Counted from the stretch's first letter, positions 34,237-45,451 are shown. The stretch is DNA of 64,000 bases from Elephas maximus indicus (GCF_024166365.1 NC_064826.1:63443001-63507000); one strand, 5' to 3'. The notes: generated by a model from the sequence alone, not told the origin. Numbers and translations: made by a program.

Positions 34237-34678
34237 CTAAAGAAGAAGAGGAAAAATAGAGTTGAAATTATTTTGTGTGTACTTTGTTATATCGCAATCA
34301 GTATAGATAGACTGTTTGGAACATTTCTCTACTGCAATAGCAAGTCAAGTCTGGATGAAGAAGTACAAAATCAAGAAAAAGAATTACCTGAGACTCATAA
34401 CCAGTGCTGAGGTACAAGAATATTCAATAAGAAATGTATTTTTCTTGTTAGGATTCTCTCATGTGGCTAAAAGGACAGCTCTAATAAATCTGGTTAATAC
34501 AGTGCCCCCTTTAACATGGAGGTTTACAGCAGAGTAGGCTGATTATAGTGGATTTGAAAAGAGTTTTTCTGCTTAACAAAATTAAGCTAAGACCATATAG
34601 AGTTTACTAGAGAAATCTTTAGACATCTTCACCAGCACAAGTGTCACTGTGTACAGTGTAAGCATGGTGAATTAATAA

Positions 34679-34804
34679 GGAAAGCCTGGTGGCATAGTGG
34701 TTAAGTGCTACGGCTGCTAACCACAAGGTCGGCAGTTTGAATTCACCAGGCACTCCTTGGAAACCCTATGGGGCAGTTCTACTGTATCCTATAGGGTCGC
34801 TATA
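34679..34804 (+). mobile_element. AfroSINE copy, short form
   Basis: GGAAAGCCTGGTGGCATAGTGGTTAAG head, CGGCAGTTTGAATTCACCAGG B-box area, CTCCTTGGAAACCCTATGGGGCAG and TAGGGTCGCTAT; the last part of the tail is missing. Confidence 0.87.
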
Positions 34805-34931
34805 CCCCACCAAACTTCATCTCTCTAATTAGGATAGAAACTGAGTGACCTCTGAGGTCCTGGTCACTACCCAGAAGAGTCCTTGTGCCCAAGCTTTAAT
34901 TATCTATAGAAATGGCCAGGGCAATGGCACC

Positions 34932-35110
34932 AAAAAAATGAAAAAACAAGCCCATTGCCGTCAAGTTGATTCAGACTCATAGCGACCCTGAAGACAGAGT
35001 AGAACTGCCCCCCAGGGTTTCCAAAGAGTTGCTGGTAGTTTCAAACTGCTGACCTTTTTGGCTGACCTTTCAGTTAGCAGCCATAGCCCTTAACTACTGT
35101 GCTACCAGCA
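34932..35110 (-). mobile_element. AfroSINE copy, inverted partner
   Basis: A-rich tail on the plus strand left side, GCCCATTGCCGTCAAGTTGATTC tail, CCCAGGGTTTCCAAAGAGTTGC middle and the head ending GCCATAGCCCTTAACTACTGTGCTACCAG. It has a duplicated CTGACCTTT(T/C) phrase at about 35050 and 35063. Confidence 0.87.
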
Positions 35111-35839
35111 CAGATAATTAAGACCAACCCATAGCTTTCTTTTTAGTCTGTTAATTTCAGTTTCCTCACATTAAGCCTCAGTGGTAAGAAATAAAACTAA
35201 ATTGAAATTTATAACAAGCACAGCAAACTCTGGACTAAGAGGTTGTGGCAGGATCACCACTGCCTTGAAGCCTCCTATGCCCCAATTCACTCTCAACATT
35301 CCAGCACTATGCTGTCAGTGGTGCTCTGGATTTAGGGCAGGGTGAATGGAAATAGGGCAGTCAATCTCCTCTCCTGTGTGGCAGATGCTTGGCTGCCTAG
35401 GACAGCCCCTCAGAGCCCACTTCATTCTCTCCTACATGAGGAGAGGCCTGGCCATGCTTCATCATATAGTCACTGACCTGCCATGGATTCCTGACATCTC
35501 TATGACAAATGAAGGGTGACAGAGCGAGAAGCTTGGGTGGCTCTGTGCAAATTCAATATCCCTCATGGTGAACACATTCAACGTTTATTTATCAAAGGAA
35601 TGTCTGGCAATTGCTGTATGTGTGACCAGTGAGAACATGCCTGGGTGGGACCAGCTGAGGGCCCTAGGAGTAATGGGAAAGCAGGCACTGAAAGAAGAAG
35701 CTGGAAAGTGCCTTGAAAAATTTGTTTTTCTTCGTAATTTTTGGCTGGGCCTGTTGAATTGGAGGCTATAAGATACGATCATGGGATAAGATCATGGGCT
35801 AAAGTTAGACAGATCTCCTGACTTTGCCACTGTTGGGAA

Positions 35840-35925
35840 GTTCTATTTCCTTATCTGTAAAATGGGCATAATAATATTTACCTCACACATTAAGTGCTTC
35901 ATAAATGGCAGCTTTGATTATTTTT
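35840..35925 (+). mobile_element. MIR SINE fragment
   Basis: CTATTTCCTTATCTGTAAAATGGGCATAATAATATTTACCTCAC...AAGTGCTTCATAAATGG follows the 3' half of MIR. Confidence 0.75.
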
Positions 35926-36510
35926 TATCAGCCCATGTAAGAATGTCAGGCATTCCAGTCACTGGGGTTTTCCCTAACGTTGCCGAAGTGGCTAAACTGG
36001 CAGGTACTGACCTCTCTAATTAGGGCCAAGGCAGCAAAATGAAGTAATTGGAAACTGGGGCCTAGTTTAACAGGGATAGAGCTTCCAGCTTGGGGTTCAA
36101 GAGGAGGTATTTCATAGTATGACACAAACATCTGTTTCTCTTCTGTCAAGTTGTCATGGCATTAGAGAATGTGTTTATAGTAATCCACGTTAGGAGAATG
36201 ATAATTGGCAATGATTATATTGGTTTTCAAAACTTCCTTCAATAAAGCAAAAACAAATATGGCACTTGAAAGACTGAGGAAGGAAGGGAAAATTTGATAA
36301 AGGATTGTGGGATTAAAAGTTCTGTCGTCATCACTGTGTTCTACATCAGTTTGTTGAAAAATATTTGTCCTCATAAAGATGTGTTCTCGAAACCTTCGCT
36401 TCCTCACTTTTAAGATTCAAAGAATAGGCAAGAAGACAGTGAGAAACACAAAGAGGGCTGTACTGCTTCTGGGTCAACATGTATTCTGAAGGCTCCTTCT
36501 AATCACAGTC

Positions 36511-36711
36511 ACTAAACCCACTGCCACTGAGTTGATTCTGCCTCATAGCATCCCTATAGGATGGAGTAGAATGGCCCCATAGGGTTTCGAAGGCTGTAAT
36601 CTTTAAGGAAGTAGACTGCCACATCTTTCTCCTCTGGAGTCACTCATAGGTTTGAACTGCTGACCTTTCAGTCAGCAGTGGAGCGCTTAACCACGGTGCT
36701 ACCAGGGCTCC
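36511..36711 (-). mobile_element. AfroSINE copy, long form, near an exon donor
   Basis: CACTGCCACTGAGTTGATTCTGCCTC tail, GGCTGTAATCTTTAAGGAAG middle and CAGCAGTGGAGCGCTTAACC...ACCAGGGCTCC head. In gene orientation it begins 87 nt inside the intron after the 36798 donor. Confidence 0.88.
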
Positions 36712-36797
36712 CAAACCCAGACAAGCCCCAGAAAATCGTTCTTCCTGTACAAACTAGCTAAACAAGTAGATGAATAAGTATCTCATGGGGTCCTCAC

Positions 36798-37016
36798 CTG
36801 GAAATGGATCAGAAAGTGCATGAAATAATCATAGATCTTCCCAAGTATCTTGTTGGATGGCTTCCAGGGAAAGACCACAAACTGGACACCCAGCAGTGGC
36901 ACAAGGAGCAGAGTGGATCGCACAGCCTTCAGGTACATGCGGGCATCTGCCTGACGGGTCTGCCTCATCTTGGTCACCAGCACACGGACGATGTTGAGCA
37001 AAAAGAAGAAATTCAT
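36798..37016 (-). CDS. CALCR: CALCR exon: TM5, intracellular loop 3, TM6, start of TM7
   Basis: This 219-nt exon is an exact 73 codons. It encodes [20 protein letters not shown], the third intracellular loop [17 protein letters not shown], then [20 protein letters not shown] of TM6 and extracellular loop 3, and [13 protein letters not shown] entering TM7. [14 protein letters not shown] holds the Lys-Ala-x-x-Thr/Ser block that meets the G protein, and the LLG of the class B PxxG-type kink is present. The acceptor is CTTTTAG and the donor CAG-GTGAGG. The first codon ATG replaces human GTG (Val), so the in-frame ATG is an internal Met, not a start codon. A SINE lies about 86 nt beyond the donor. 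Confidence 0.97.
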
Positions 37017-37679
37017 CTAAAAGAGACAATGTTATAAGCAAATCACCCAGATAAGTACTACTCGAAGACACCGACGTTCCTCATTTCTTGTTTATTCTGT
37101 GTGGGGAACAGATGTCCCCTGTGTAGAATGTCAGAAATAGTACAATTTACTCAGCATTCCTGGGACACCACGCTTCAATGTCACCAAAGCCCTTTTCAGA
37201 CCTGTATTAATATTTTTCTTTTTTAAATGAGAAAACAGTTTTTTTTTTCCCCCCTCAGAATCCATTTGATGGCAATGGGTTTGATTTTTTTTTTTTTTTT
37301 GGTTATATGTAAATATATTAGGTTCCACTCAAAATGAAGAACACTTAATCTTTATTTTGGTTTTTATCACTTTTACAAAAGTGAGTCACAAATGACACTT
37401 TCAGATCTTGCCTTCTTGCCTTTCATTGTCAAGATTTTCCCCTTTAGTTAGGGCTACATATCTGAAAGTAAAAATGAAAACTGAATAATTTTTCTGTAAA
37501 GTTTATGTAGTGGAGACAACTAACCCAGCTTTCTTTTTTTTTCTTTTAATCATTTTTTTCTTTTTTTAGAAAACAACTTCATTGATGTATGGTTTACATT
37601 CAATACAATGTAGATTTTAAGTGTACATTCAATAAGATTAAACAAATGTATGCACTTGTCTAACAACCACCCCAAACCA

Positions 37680-37815
37680 GGGCTTCAAACCAGCTCATTC
37701 AGGTTCGAACCTGTGCAGAGAATGTGCATTTCTAAGAAGTTCCCAGGAAGTTACACATAAAAATCACCTAGGGATCTCGTAAAAATGTAGATTCTGATTC
37801 AGTATATCTATGGTG
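37680..37815. mobile_element. MER5-like DNA transposon fragment
   Basis: GTGCATTTCTAAGAAGTTCCCAGG and AAAATCACCTAGGGATCTCGTAAAAATGTAGATTCTGATTCAG both match MER5-type wording, but in converging order, so this may be two pieces or a rearranged copy. Confidence 0.5.
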
Positions 37816-38115
37816 GAAATATAAATTCTCACCAGGGAAATTGTTAGAAATGCCTTGCCCTAAACAAGATAAAAAAAACATTTCCACGGCCTCAGAAAGG
37901 TTGCTTTGCAGCCAATCCCCTCCATCCTCTCCTCCACCCCCGCCTCAGGCAACCATTGGAGTATTATGTAATGTGTAGTACATACTTCTAGAAATGAAGT
38001 ATTCTGTAGTATACACTCTTTTGTTTCTGACATAGTATCTGTGAGATTCATTCATATTGTACGTATCAGCATTTCATTCATTTTTATTGCTAGGGAGAAT
38101 TCCACAGTATGGATT

Positions 38116-38287
38116 AAAAAAAACTAAACAACCCTAACCTATTGCTGTTGAGTTGATTCTGACTCACAGTGACTCTATAGGACAGAATAGAACTGCCCTG
38201 TAGGATTTCCAAGTAGCTTCTGGTGGATTCCAACTGCTGACCTTTTGGTTAGCAGCCAGCTCTTAACCACCATGCCACCAGGACTCC
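38116..38287 (-). mobile_element. AfroSINE copy nested in L1
   Basis: A-rich tail, CCTATTGCTGTTGAGTTGATTC, GTAGGATTTCCAAGTAGCTTC and the head ending CTCTTAACCACCATGCCACCAGGACTCC. The L1 resumes at once with ATGAATACTACACC; ATGGAT before and ATGAAT after may be a short target duplication. Confidence 0.88.
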
Positions 38288-38560
38288 ATGAATACTACAC
38301 CATAAATTGTTTCCATTGTTGATGGAAATTTGAGTAACTTCCCCTTTTTAATTATAATAAAGATGCTATGAACATTTGTGTACAAGTCTTTGTGTGGACA
38401 TATGTGTTCATTTCTGTAGAATAAGTACTTAGGAGTGGAATTGTCTGTTCACATTATAAGTGTAGGTTTAATGTTATAAGAAACTGTCAAATTGTTTCCA
38501 AAAGGGTGAAAAAATTTATATTCCCTCCAGCAGTGTATGAAATTTTCAGTAGTGAAAAGA

Positions 38561-39995
38561 ATGCTTAATCAATGCAGGGGCAGACCGTGGTTTATGACTC
38601 AACTGCTTTTATTTTTATCAATTTTATCTGAAAAACAAAAATAAAAAGCATTCTCTTTGAGGTTAATAGAAGATAATGTCTGAATGTTCAATTTGATGCT
38701 TCTGGTGCTGGCCAACATGTAGCAAACCATGGGGAGAAATAAAAAGTCTGAATTCAGATTCAGACAGACATATTCTCCCCACCCCAACTTTTTACTGTCG
38801 TGTTATTTTGGGCTAGCTTAGTAGTCTTTTAGTTTTCCTAATGGGTAAAATGTCTTGATATATTTACTTTGCAGAGTTGCTGTTAAAAATGGCTGCAATG
38901 TAATTTAAGTGCCTGAAATATTTCAAGTGTGTGATCAGTGGTAGTTATGGTAATGCTTCATGTACCAAAGATGAAATGGAAGATGGCTTTGTTTGGTGGC
39001 ACCTGGGGAAAAAGGTTCAGGGGGTGATGCATATTTTGTGGTCTTTTGCTTTTTTATATGAGCAACACCTTTTCACCACTTCCACAGCCCCTCTGCCTTC
39101 AATTTTACTTAGCGGAATTTAGTTACAGATGTTTTAAAGAATAAACTACATTGTTTTATAAGATGTATAGAAAGATTATGGTGTCTCCCCAGTTAAAAGA
39201 CATTTTTTGAAGATTCTAAAGTCAAGTAGTTCTTATTATAGAATATTATTAAATTAGCTTCAATTTAAAGTTATAATACATATACTATACAAAATTATAT
39301 TCACAAAAATCTCAGCAATGAAGTACCACATTTTTATGCAAATAACATGTGTGTTACACGTTTTTGCCAATTGTGCAAACCCCCTCCCACATGTAATTTT
39401 CATAAGCGAACTACGCCAATTTTTTTTTAATGTTGCTGACTTCAATTTTGATTTCTGATCACATGGAAACGTCACTTAAGGTAGGTATTGATTTTATATT
39501 ACTTGAAATTTAAACCAAAAGTATTTATTGGTAGAACAACTGTTGAGCTAATGAGCTGTAATTATCAACTTAAATTAATAGAAACAAATGCATGGTTTCA
39601 ATTATTTTCCAATTGCTGGGGAACTACCAAATTCAAATCCATGACTTCTTGACCATGGCTTATACCTTCATTATCTAATTCTGATCAAAAGTAACATCTT
39701 CCAACTATTTTTACACAAATAAGCAGGAAATTAAAGTAAATGAACAGAATGAAAGAAAATGAACAAAAAGATACGATTAACCTATAGCATGGGAGGATGG
39801 GTGAATGAGACTGAAATCCACTTCTGGAAATGTCACAAGACATGTGCGGTATATGCATAGGTGCACTATGCCAGAACTGTTTTACTTAATTTCATCATTT
39901 CTGTGCATTATACGCATGAATGAATTATTTATGTGGGTGCATTACTTGCAAAGAAAAATACAGTAATACTGTTAATAATGGATTTAAAAAGCAAT
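38561..39995. other. Intronic stretch, nothing recognised
   Basis: AT-rich intron sequence with no repeat I can name and no exon-like block. Confidence 0.45.
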
Positions 39996-40001
39996 TCTCA
40001 C

Positions 40002-40068
40002 CACCAGTGCCGCCATGACAGGGCCGTGGATGATGTAAAGCAGATGAGTATCCATACTCAGCCAGCAG
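40002..40068 (-). CDS. CALCR: CALCR exon: extracellular loop 2 and TM5
   Basis: This 67-nt exon completes an Asn codon and then encodes [20 protein letters not shown] followed by LV. The Cys-Trp pair is the conserved extracellular loop 2 motif of class B receptors; the Cys forms the disulfide to TM3 and the Trp faces the peptide. [14 protein letters not shown] is TM5. The acceptor sits after a T/C tract and CCCCAG. The donor is GTGAGA. It leaves in phase 0 and joins the ATG-starting exon at 37016. Confidence 0.96.
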
Positions 40069-40152
40069 CTGGGGAAAAAAAGGGGTGGGGCATGTCAATA
40101 CAGTGCATATTACTGAAGAATATGTTAACTTAAAAAACCCCATAATACTTAC
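40069..40152 (-). other. CALCR: CALCR 84-nt mini-intron
   Basis: GTAAGTATTATGG at the 5' end and a T-run then CCCCAG at the 3' end on the minus strand. An AGTTAACAT stretch about 50 nt before the acceptor could serve as branch region. Confidence 0.93.
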
Positions 40153-40213
40153 TTGTCATTGAAGTAGAACGCCCGAGTAACAGCATGGATGGTGGTTGGT
40201 ATCAGTGGGAAGC
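40153..40213 (-). CDS. CALCR: CALCR exon: TM4 to extracellular loop 2
   Basis: This 61-nt exon encodes [19 protein letters not shown], flanked by two bases of a Gly codon at the start and two bases of an Asn codon at the end. It is the outer half of TM4 and the beginning of extracellular loop 2; the human sequence is FPLVPTTIHAITRAVYFND. The acceptor is CATTTTTAG and the donor GTAAGTA. It is separated from the next coding exon by an intron of only 84 nt, by far the smallest in the gene. Small exons like this are normal for class B receptor genes. Confidence 0.96.
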
Positions 40214-42546
40214 CTAAAAATGTGAAGAAGTACAAGTTACATCTGGTTTCTTGTTCATGAGTTACATGGGAATACAACTACAGGTGTGTGGAAAACTGTG
40301 CTTTTTATTTGCAAAAATAGCGGCAAATTTAATGTCTCCATCAAGATATTTCCCTGATGTTTTTGCACCAATTATCTTTGGTCAAACCAGATAGAAATGC
40401 TCTCAGTTAGAACATCATGTGCTTTCAGAGTATGTGTTTAAGAGCTTCCAGATAATTAAAACCTTTCACAAATTACCCAGAAGGGTAGGTACATTACTAC
40501 TTTACTATGACTAACACTACCATTGTTATGTTTGCAATAATGATGATGGTGACTGTTAAATGAGACCAGAAAGCCTTTTACTAAGTGTGAACTGAGCTCT
40601 CTTCCCGAGAGGAGCTGGGTCACGTTGGAGGAAAATGACCTAGGACAGTGTATAGGAGAGGAAGTTTGATTGCTACTAAAGCCTTAGTTGGTGCTCACAC
40701 TAACAGGCTTTTTGTTTTTCTGTTTGTTATTACCACGTGCAGCCATCCTGTTTTCTTTTCTTAAGAAACATTTCAGGAAAGCTTCAGGCACCCTCCGTAA
40801 AGTCTGATTGCAGAATCTTTATTAAGGCAGATTAGTATCCACTTGCCCAACTAAACTCGCAGTGCTAGTAAACAATAACTTTGAATTTATAAACAGAATG
40901 GTAGAGATGGTTACTGACAAGGTATCCTGCCAGGTTACACCTTTTTTAAAAATAATTTTAATTCTATAAATGTAATCAAGAGTAAAGATGTGATTTTTGT
41001 ATACAAAAAGATTTTCAGATATGCCCATGTACAATAAAATATTATTTGACTTGATTCAGACATTGTTTATTTTTATTATTATTATCATCATCATCATATT
41101 GAGAAAAGTGTCTCAAAAGTGAATCATACATACACATTTTTTTCCTGTGAATTATATGAAAAAGAGAATGTCTCAGAATATTGAGTTTTCCTCCCATCAG
41201 CTTCTAAACCCATGAAGGATATCATTCAATAGGGGGCGCATAAATATTTTACTTATGATCATTACTTACTTTTTGATACAGCCAAACATCTTGTTTTTTT
41301 TTCCCTTTGAATTGCTTATGTGTGTTAAGCAGATGTCCTCACTGAGCTGTCTATGATGATGCCAAAAAATTTTATACCTAATTCACAGTGCATCAGTATG
41401 TAAGAGCAGGATAAACTGTTCCTTGCAGAGTACACTCGTCTCTACCGAATGTCACAGGCTAGAATAAATTTACAGCCCTTTTTTCCAAGGAAAAATGTTT
41501 GAATGTGGCAGACAGGTGTTTTTGAACAGTCAAAACTAGTACAAGAAATGTATCTTCAATTTTATTTCAAAGGAAATAAGTGAAATGGATCCTACAGAAA
41601 TAGTGTGCATTTTTTTTTTTTTTTTATGTATGTGGTGGAATCCCTGGGTGGTGCAAACAGTTAACACACCTGGCTGCTAACCAAAAGGGTGGCAGTTTGA
41701 ACCTATTCATCCGTGCCTTGAAAGAAATGTCTGGCGATCTACTTGCCAAAAATCAGCAATTGAAAACCCTATGGAGCACAGTTCTACTCTTACACACATG
41801 GAGTCACCATAAATTGAAGTCAACTGAACAGCAACTGGCTTTACTGCTTATGTACGTGGTGGTGGGTCTAGAGTGGGGTGGTACTTTCAAGTCTTCTATT
41901 GGAAGGCACCTAACAAGCACCAAACATTACCACTGATAATTAAAATTGCTATTATTACTTTATGAAATTGTATTTAGTTGATTCTTGGCATGACAAGCTT
42001 TGGTAGTCAAGAAATTATTAAGACTGCATGAGGCTCAGAGGGCAGGGAAAGGAATGATCAGTCTCATATGAAAGGCTGAAGTGAAAAGAACAACAACAAT
42101 AAGAGGCTATTTTGATTGCATTCTGGCCTGTTATGAGGACAAGGAAGAGCAAGAGAACCTAGCCAGGGTGGAGAGGCACGGAATTCAAATGGTCGAATAT
42201 AGACATGTGATAAATAAAACTGAGGGAGCCCTGTTCAGATTCTGTTTCAATCAGTGAGTGTTTTGCTTCCATCCTTTAGCTAAGCTTGTTTCCTGAAGGC
42301 GACTTCATAGTCATACGCCTCCTCTGCACTGACTCTCATGCTCAGCACGGTTCAGTCGAGCTTGCTTAAGAGGAAGCCTTGCATTCTGCCAAGCTTTCTA
42401 GGAGGCTGAACTCCAGCTCCTGTAACCCATCATTCCTCAAAGGACCTGAGCTCCTGACTCTGTTTGCTGAGACCAAAACTCGAACAAGACTAAACATAAA
42501 GACAGAGATAAAGGTGGCTCAAAACTCAGCTGGAAGAAATACATAC
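40214..42546 (-). other. CALCR: CALCR intron between TM4 exons
   Basis: An intron of 2333 nt, GTATGT to TAG. Besides one SINE at 41636 and short simple runs (ATTATTATTATCATCATCATC near 41076), nothing is recognised. Confidence 0.9.
41636..41846 (+). mobile_element. AfroSINE copy, long form
   Basis: GGAATCCCTGGGTGGTGCAAACAGTTAAC head, GGGTGGCAGTTTGAACC B-box area, TCTGGCGATCTACTTGCC middle and AAGTCAACTGAACAGCAACTGGC tail. Confidence 0.87.
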
Positions 42547-42700
42547 CCCAGCCCAAGAGGTAATACCACTGCAAGCGCTGTTCCTCGGTGAACATGGATG
42601 ACACTATGAGTGTGTGAAGATAGATCCCCTCGCAGAGCATCCAGAAGTAGTTGCTTGCCATCATGTACTGGTGGAAAAAATGCAAAACCTTGCAGCTTAT
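42547..42700 (-). CDS. CALCR: CALCR exon: TM3, intracellular loop 2, start of TM4
   Basis: This 154-nt exon encodes [20 protein letters not shown], then [24 protein letters not shown] and WYYLLGWG. It has the class B landmarks: the TM3 Cys (SCK) that pairs with extracellular loop 2, the [15 protein letters not shown] helix with the Glu of the HETY-type network, and the GWG of TM4. The acceptor TTTCTTACAG is pyrimidine-rich and the donor is GTATGT. It begins in phase 0 with ATA (Ile) where human has Val, and ends with one base of Gly. The intracellular loop reads SSMFTEEQ rather than the human VAVFTEKQ, a modest change in a region that contacts G protein. Confidence 0.97.
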
Positions 42701-42889
42701 CTGTAAGAAAGAAAAGGAGATACTCAGTGGAAGACATGGGCAAGAGCCACCATTTTGAAAAACCGAAAATTTTATGCAGGAATGATGTTTGTCAATTTCA
42801 CAAGTGAAAACTGTTTATTTGGTGTTTTTTGATTTTATTTTTACTACCTAGTTTCTTCATTCAAAAATGTTTAAATATGATGACAATGA

Positions 42890-43395
42890 TGGCGGTGACT
42901 GACACTTGTATAAAGTTTACATTGTGCAGGTACTGTTTAGGCACCTTGTTGTTGCTGTGGTTGTTAGGTGCCATCAAGTCAGTTCTGACTAACAGTGACC
43001 CTATGCACACCAGAAAGAAATACTGTCCAGTCCTGCGCCATCTTCACAATCATTACTATGTTTGAGCCCATTGTCAGAGACACTGTGTCAATCCATCCCT
43101 TTGAGGGTCTTCCTCTTTTTCACTGACCTTCCACCTACCAAGTATGATGTCCTTCTCCAGGGGATGGTCCCCAATAACATGCCCAAGGTATGCGAGTAAG
43201 GTGCTTTACATGTAATAATTTAATCTTCACAACTACCCTATCAGTTGGGTATGATTTATGTCACCATTTTATAGCTGAGGAAACTGAATTATAGTGAAGT
43301 TGAGTAATTTACCCGTATTACAGGCCAGTAAGTGTTAGAGCTGGGATTCAAACCAGGTAGACTGTCTTGAGAGTCTGGTTTCTTCACTATCTCAA
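42890..43395 (-). mobile_element. MIR SINE split by an RTE 3' end
   Basis: The right part, 43197-43395, reads GGTGCTTTACATGTAATAATTTAATCTTCACAAC...CATTTTATAGCTGAGGAAACTGAA...TGGGATTCAAACCAGG, reverse MIR. The left part, about 42890-42946, is the outer end of the same MIR. The RTE end sits between them. Confidence 0.7.
42947..43196 (-). mobile_element. RTE 3' end fragment
   Basis: GTTGTTGCTGTGGTTGTTAGGTGCC terminus on the plus strand, then CCTGCGCCATCTTCACAATCATTACTATGTTTGAGCCC and CTACCAAGTATGATGTCCTTC. About 250 bp, 5'-truncated. Confidence 0.83.
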
Positions 43396-43497
43396 CTATG
43401 AATGGGAATGAGCCTTGCTCAGGGCTTGGCCTGTGGAAGGTGCTGGGGATTCAGCAGTGAATAATGTACCCAGTGTCTGCTTTCAAAGAGCTTACAG

Positions 43498-43668
43498 AGA
43501 AGCCCTGGTGTGCAGTGGTTAAATGCTCAGCTGTGAACTGAAGGGTTGGCGGCTCACACCCATCAGCTGCTTCGCAAGAGAGAAGACCAGCCTAGGAAGC
43601 CCTATGGGGCAATTCTACTCTGTCAGCTGGGGCTGCTATGAGTTGAAACTTGATAGTACCCAACAAAA
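43498..43668 (+). mobile_element. AfroSINE copy
   Basis: AGAAGCCCTGGTGTGCAGTGGTTAAATG head, GGGTTGGCGGCTCACACCC B-box area and CTATGGGGCAATTCTACTCTGTC; the tail ends CTTGATAGTACCCAACAAAAAC. Confidence 0.83.
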
Positions 43669-43781
43669 ACAGACACATATGCAGGCAGTGTGTGGTAAGT
43701 GCTAGAGCGGGTTAAGAGTTTCACAGCGGGTTATGGTAATGGGGTTGGAGAGAATGGTGGAGGGAACCAAACCCTCCAGGG

Positions 43782-44009
<228 letters not shown>

Positions 44010-44465
44010 TATTTTCTAACATGCCAGACTCCCGGAACTGTTTTCCATGGTGGCTACTAGGATTCGGGTAAGAACAGAAAACATCATAAAAGAGAAACTT
44101 TTTTCCCCTGGTATAGGTTATGCATTTTGTATGCTGCGTTTGAGTCAATAGGTTCCATGTCCTAGTTTGAATATCTCAACCTCTTAGCTTTTACAATACT
44201 TCTGCTAATTCAATTATTATTGATTTCTTGATGGCTTAAAAATAGGCTGAGGGGTAGACTGCAGGAATTCATAAAAATACTTTCATCTTGGTAAACTCCC
44301 ATGTGGTTATGTCCTTTGAATATAAATACATTTTATTTATGAATTCCTACATGAAGCCCTTGAGAAACACTTGGGCTGCCAGACTGTGACATATTGTGGG
44401 TACCAAGAGAAATTTTTAAGATTTAGGTTAAAAGATTCAGCATTGAAGTGCCAAGGCAAGTCTCA

Positions 44466-44597
44466 GTGGCTCCATGGGAGAAAGACATGGCAACCTGTTC
44501 CTGTAAAGATTATAGTCTAGGAAACCCTATGGGGCAGTTCTACTCTGTCATATGGAGTTGTTACGAGTCGGAATCACTTGACAACAACAACAACAGG
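44466..44597 (+). mobile_element. AfroSINE copy, 5'-truncated
   Basis: Begins inside the element (GGCTCCATGGGAGAAAGACATGG) and runs through CTATGGGGCAGTTCTACTCTGTC to GAGTCGGAATCACTTGACAACAACAACAAC. Confidence 0.8.
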
Positions 44598-45451
44598 ATA
44601 CTGGTATGGGAAGCCTTAAATAAAATAATTTTCTCTAGGTAGTGGATTTACATGACTCATTTGGTGGAATACATATTCAATATTTTTAACAATTAAGACT
44701 GACTTTTCATTTTCTGAAGCCCAAGAAGAAACTTACGCTGGAATAAAAATAATAGTCTGTCTCATACATCTCAGGAGTAATCTTTAATTTTTGGTTTACC
44801 TATTTCCTTATGATTCTTATTTCTGAAAACACTTCATTGTCATGATTTTCAATTTATCTTAATAATTTCCTGGTATTTAAATGATGTTCAAATATTTAAA
44901 AGTATAGTTGCCTGTCACTTTGGTAGTTTCATTTTGATGATATGCTTGGTTTCCACTCTGTAACAATGGTTTAGGTTTCTCAATCATTTACCCTGCATGA
45001 AAATTACCCAGAACTTTTTAAGGACCTTGAACTTAGTACATATATAATCCATAATCATGTTTTTCTCAAAGGAGAGATTAGAATTTATTTACCAGCTGAA
45101 TTCAATTACATGCAACACTAAGATGTATGTTTTTTATTGAAGTCCTATTTATGTATATAATTGGAACATTTTTCTAGGAGGGCCTATGTAACAATATCTG
45201 TTTAAATAAATATCTTTTTGAAGTCCCTGCCCCCCACCCCTCACTTCAATGAAAAGATCATAAGCCTTTGCCCCAGGTTATGAACATCCGACTTACCCAC
45301 AACCTGTAGTTATGAACCAACCCCCATAAAACCTATTACATTAAAAATTCAGGGTACATACAATGTTTCATAATAATAAATGGGTGCTACTTTGCGATGT
45401 GCATCAAAATATTATATTATTACTATTGTATTATCATGTTAAAGATGTTTT

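Larger units (their letters stand above)
34237..36797 (-). other. CALCR: CALCR intron between TM6/7 exon and the mini-exon
   Basis: An intron of 2561 nt from GTGAGG at 36797 to TAG at 34237. It holds three SINEs and a MIR piece. Two of the SINEs are inverted and close together. Confidence 0.9.
37545..38560. mobile_element. Old L1-type fragment, interrupted
   Basis: CTTCATTGATGTATGGTTTACATTCAATACAATG...AAGTGTACATTCAAT at the left and GCTATGAACATTTGTGTACAAGTCTTTGTGTGGACATATG, TTAGGAGTGGAATTG at the right follow a well-known ancient L1 sequence. It is interrupted by MER5-like sequence at about 37680-37815 and a SINE at 38116-38287. Confidence 0.65.
37017..40001 (-). other. CALCR: CALCR intron between TM5 exons
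   Basis: An intron of 2985 nt, GTGAGA at 40001 to TAG at 37017. It holds an old L1-type fragment with a nested SINE, a MER5-like piece and a SINE-tail scrap at 37258-37302 (TTGATGGCAATGGGTTTGATTTT). Confidence 0.9.

Noticed and set aside
36783..37016. ATG at 37016 as a gene start
   Set aside because: It is an internal Met immediately after an acceptor AG; upstream exons continue the same protein.
42437..42743. CALCR open frames extended past the splice sites
   Set aside because: The open frame runs beyond the donor at 42546 into intron sequence; only 42547-42700 matches the receptor family.
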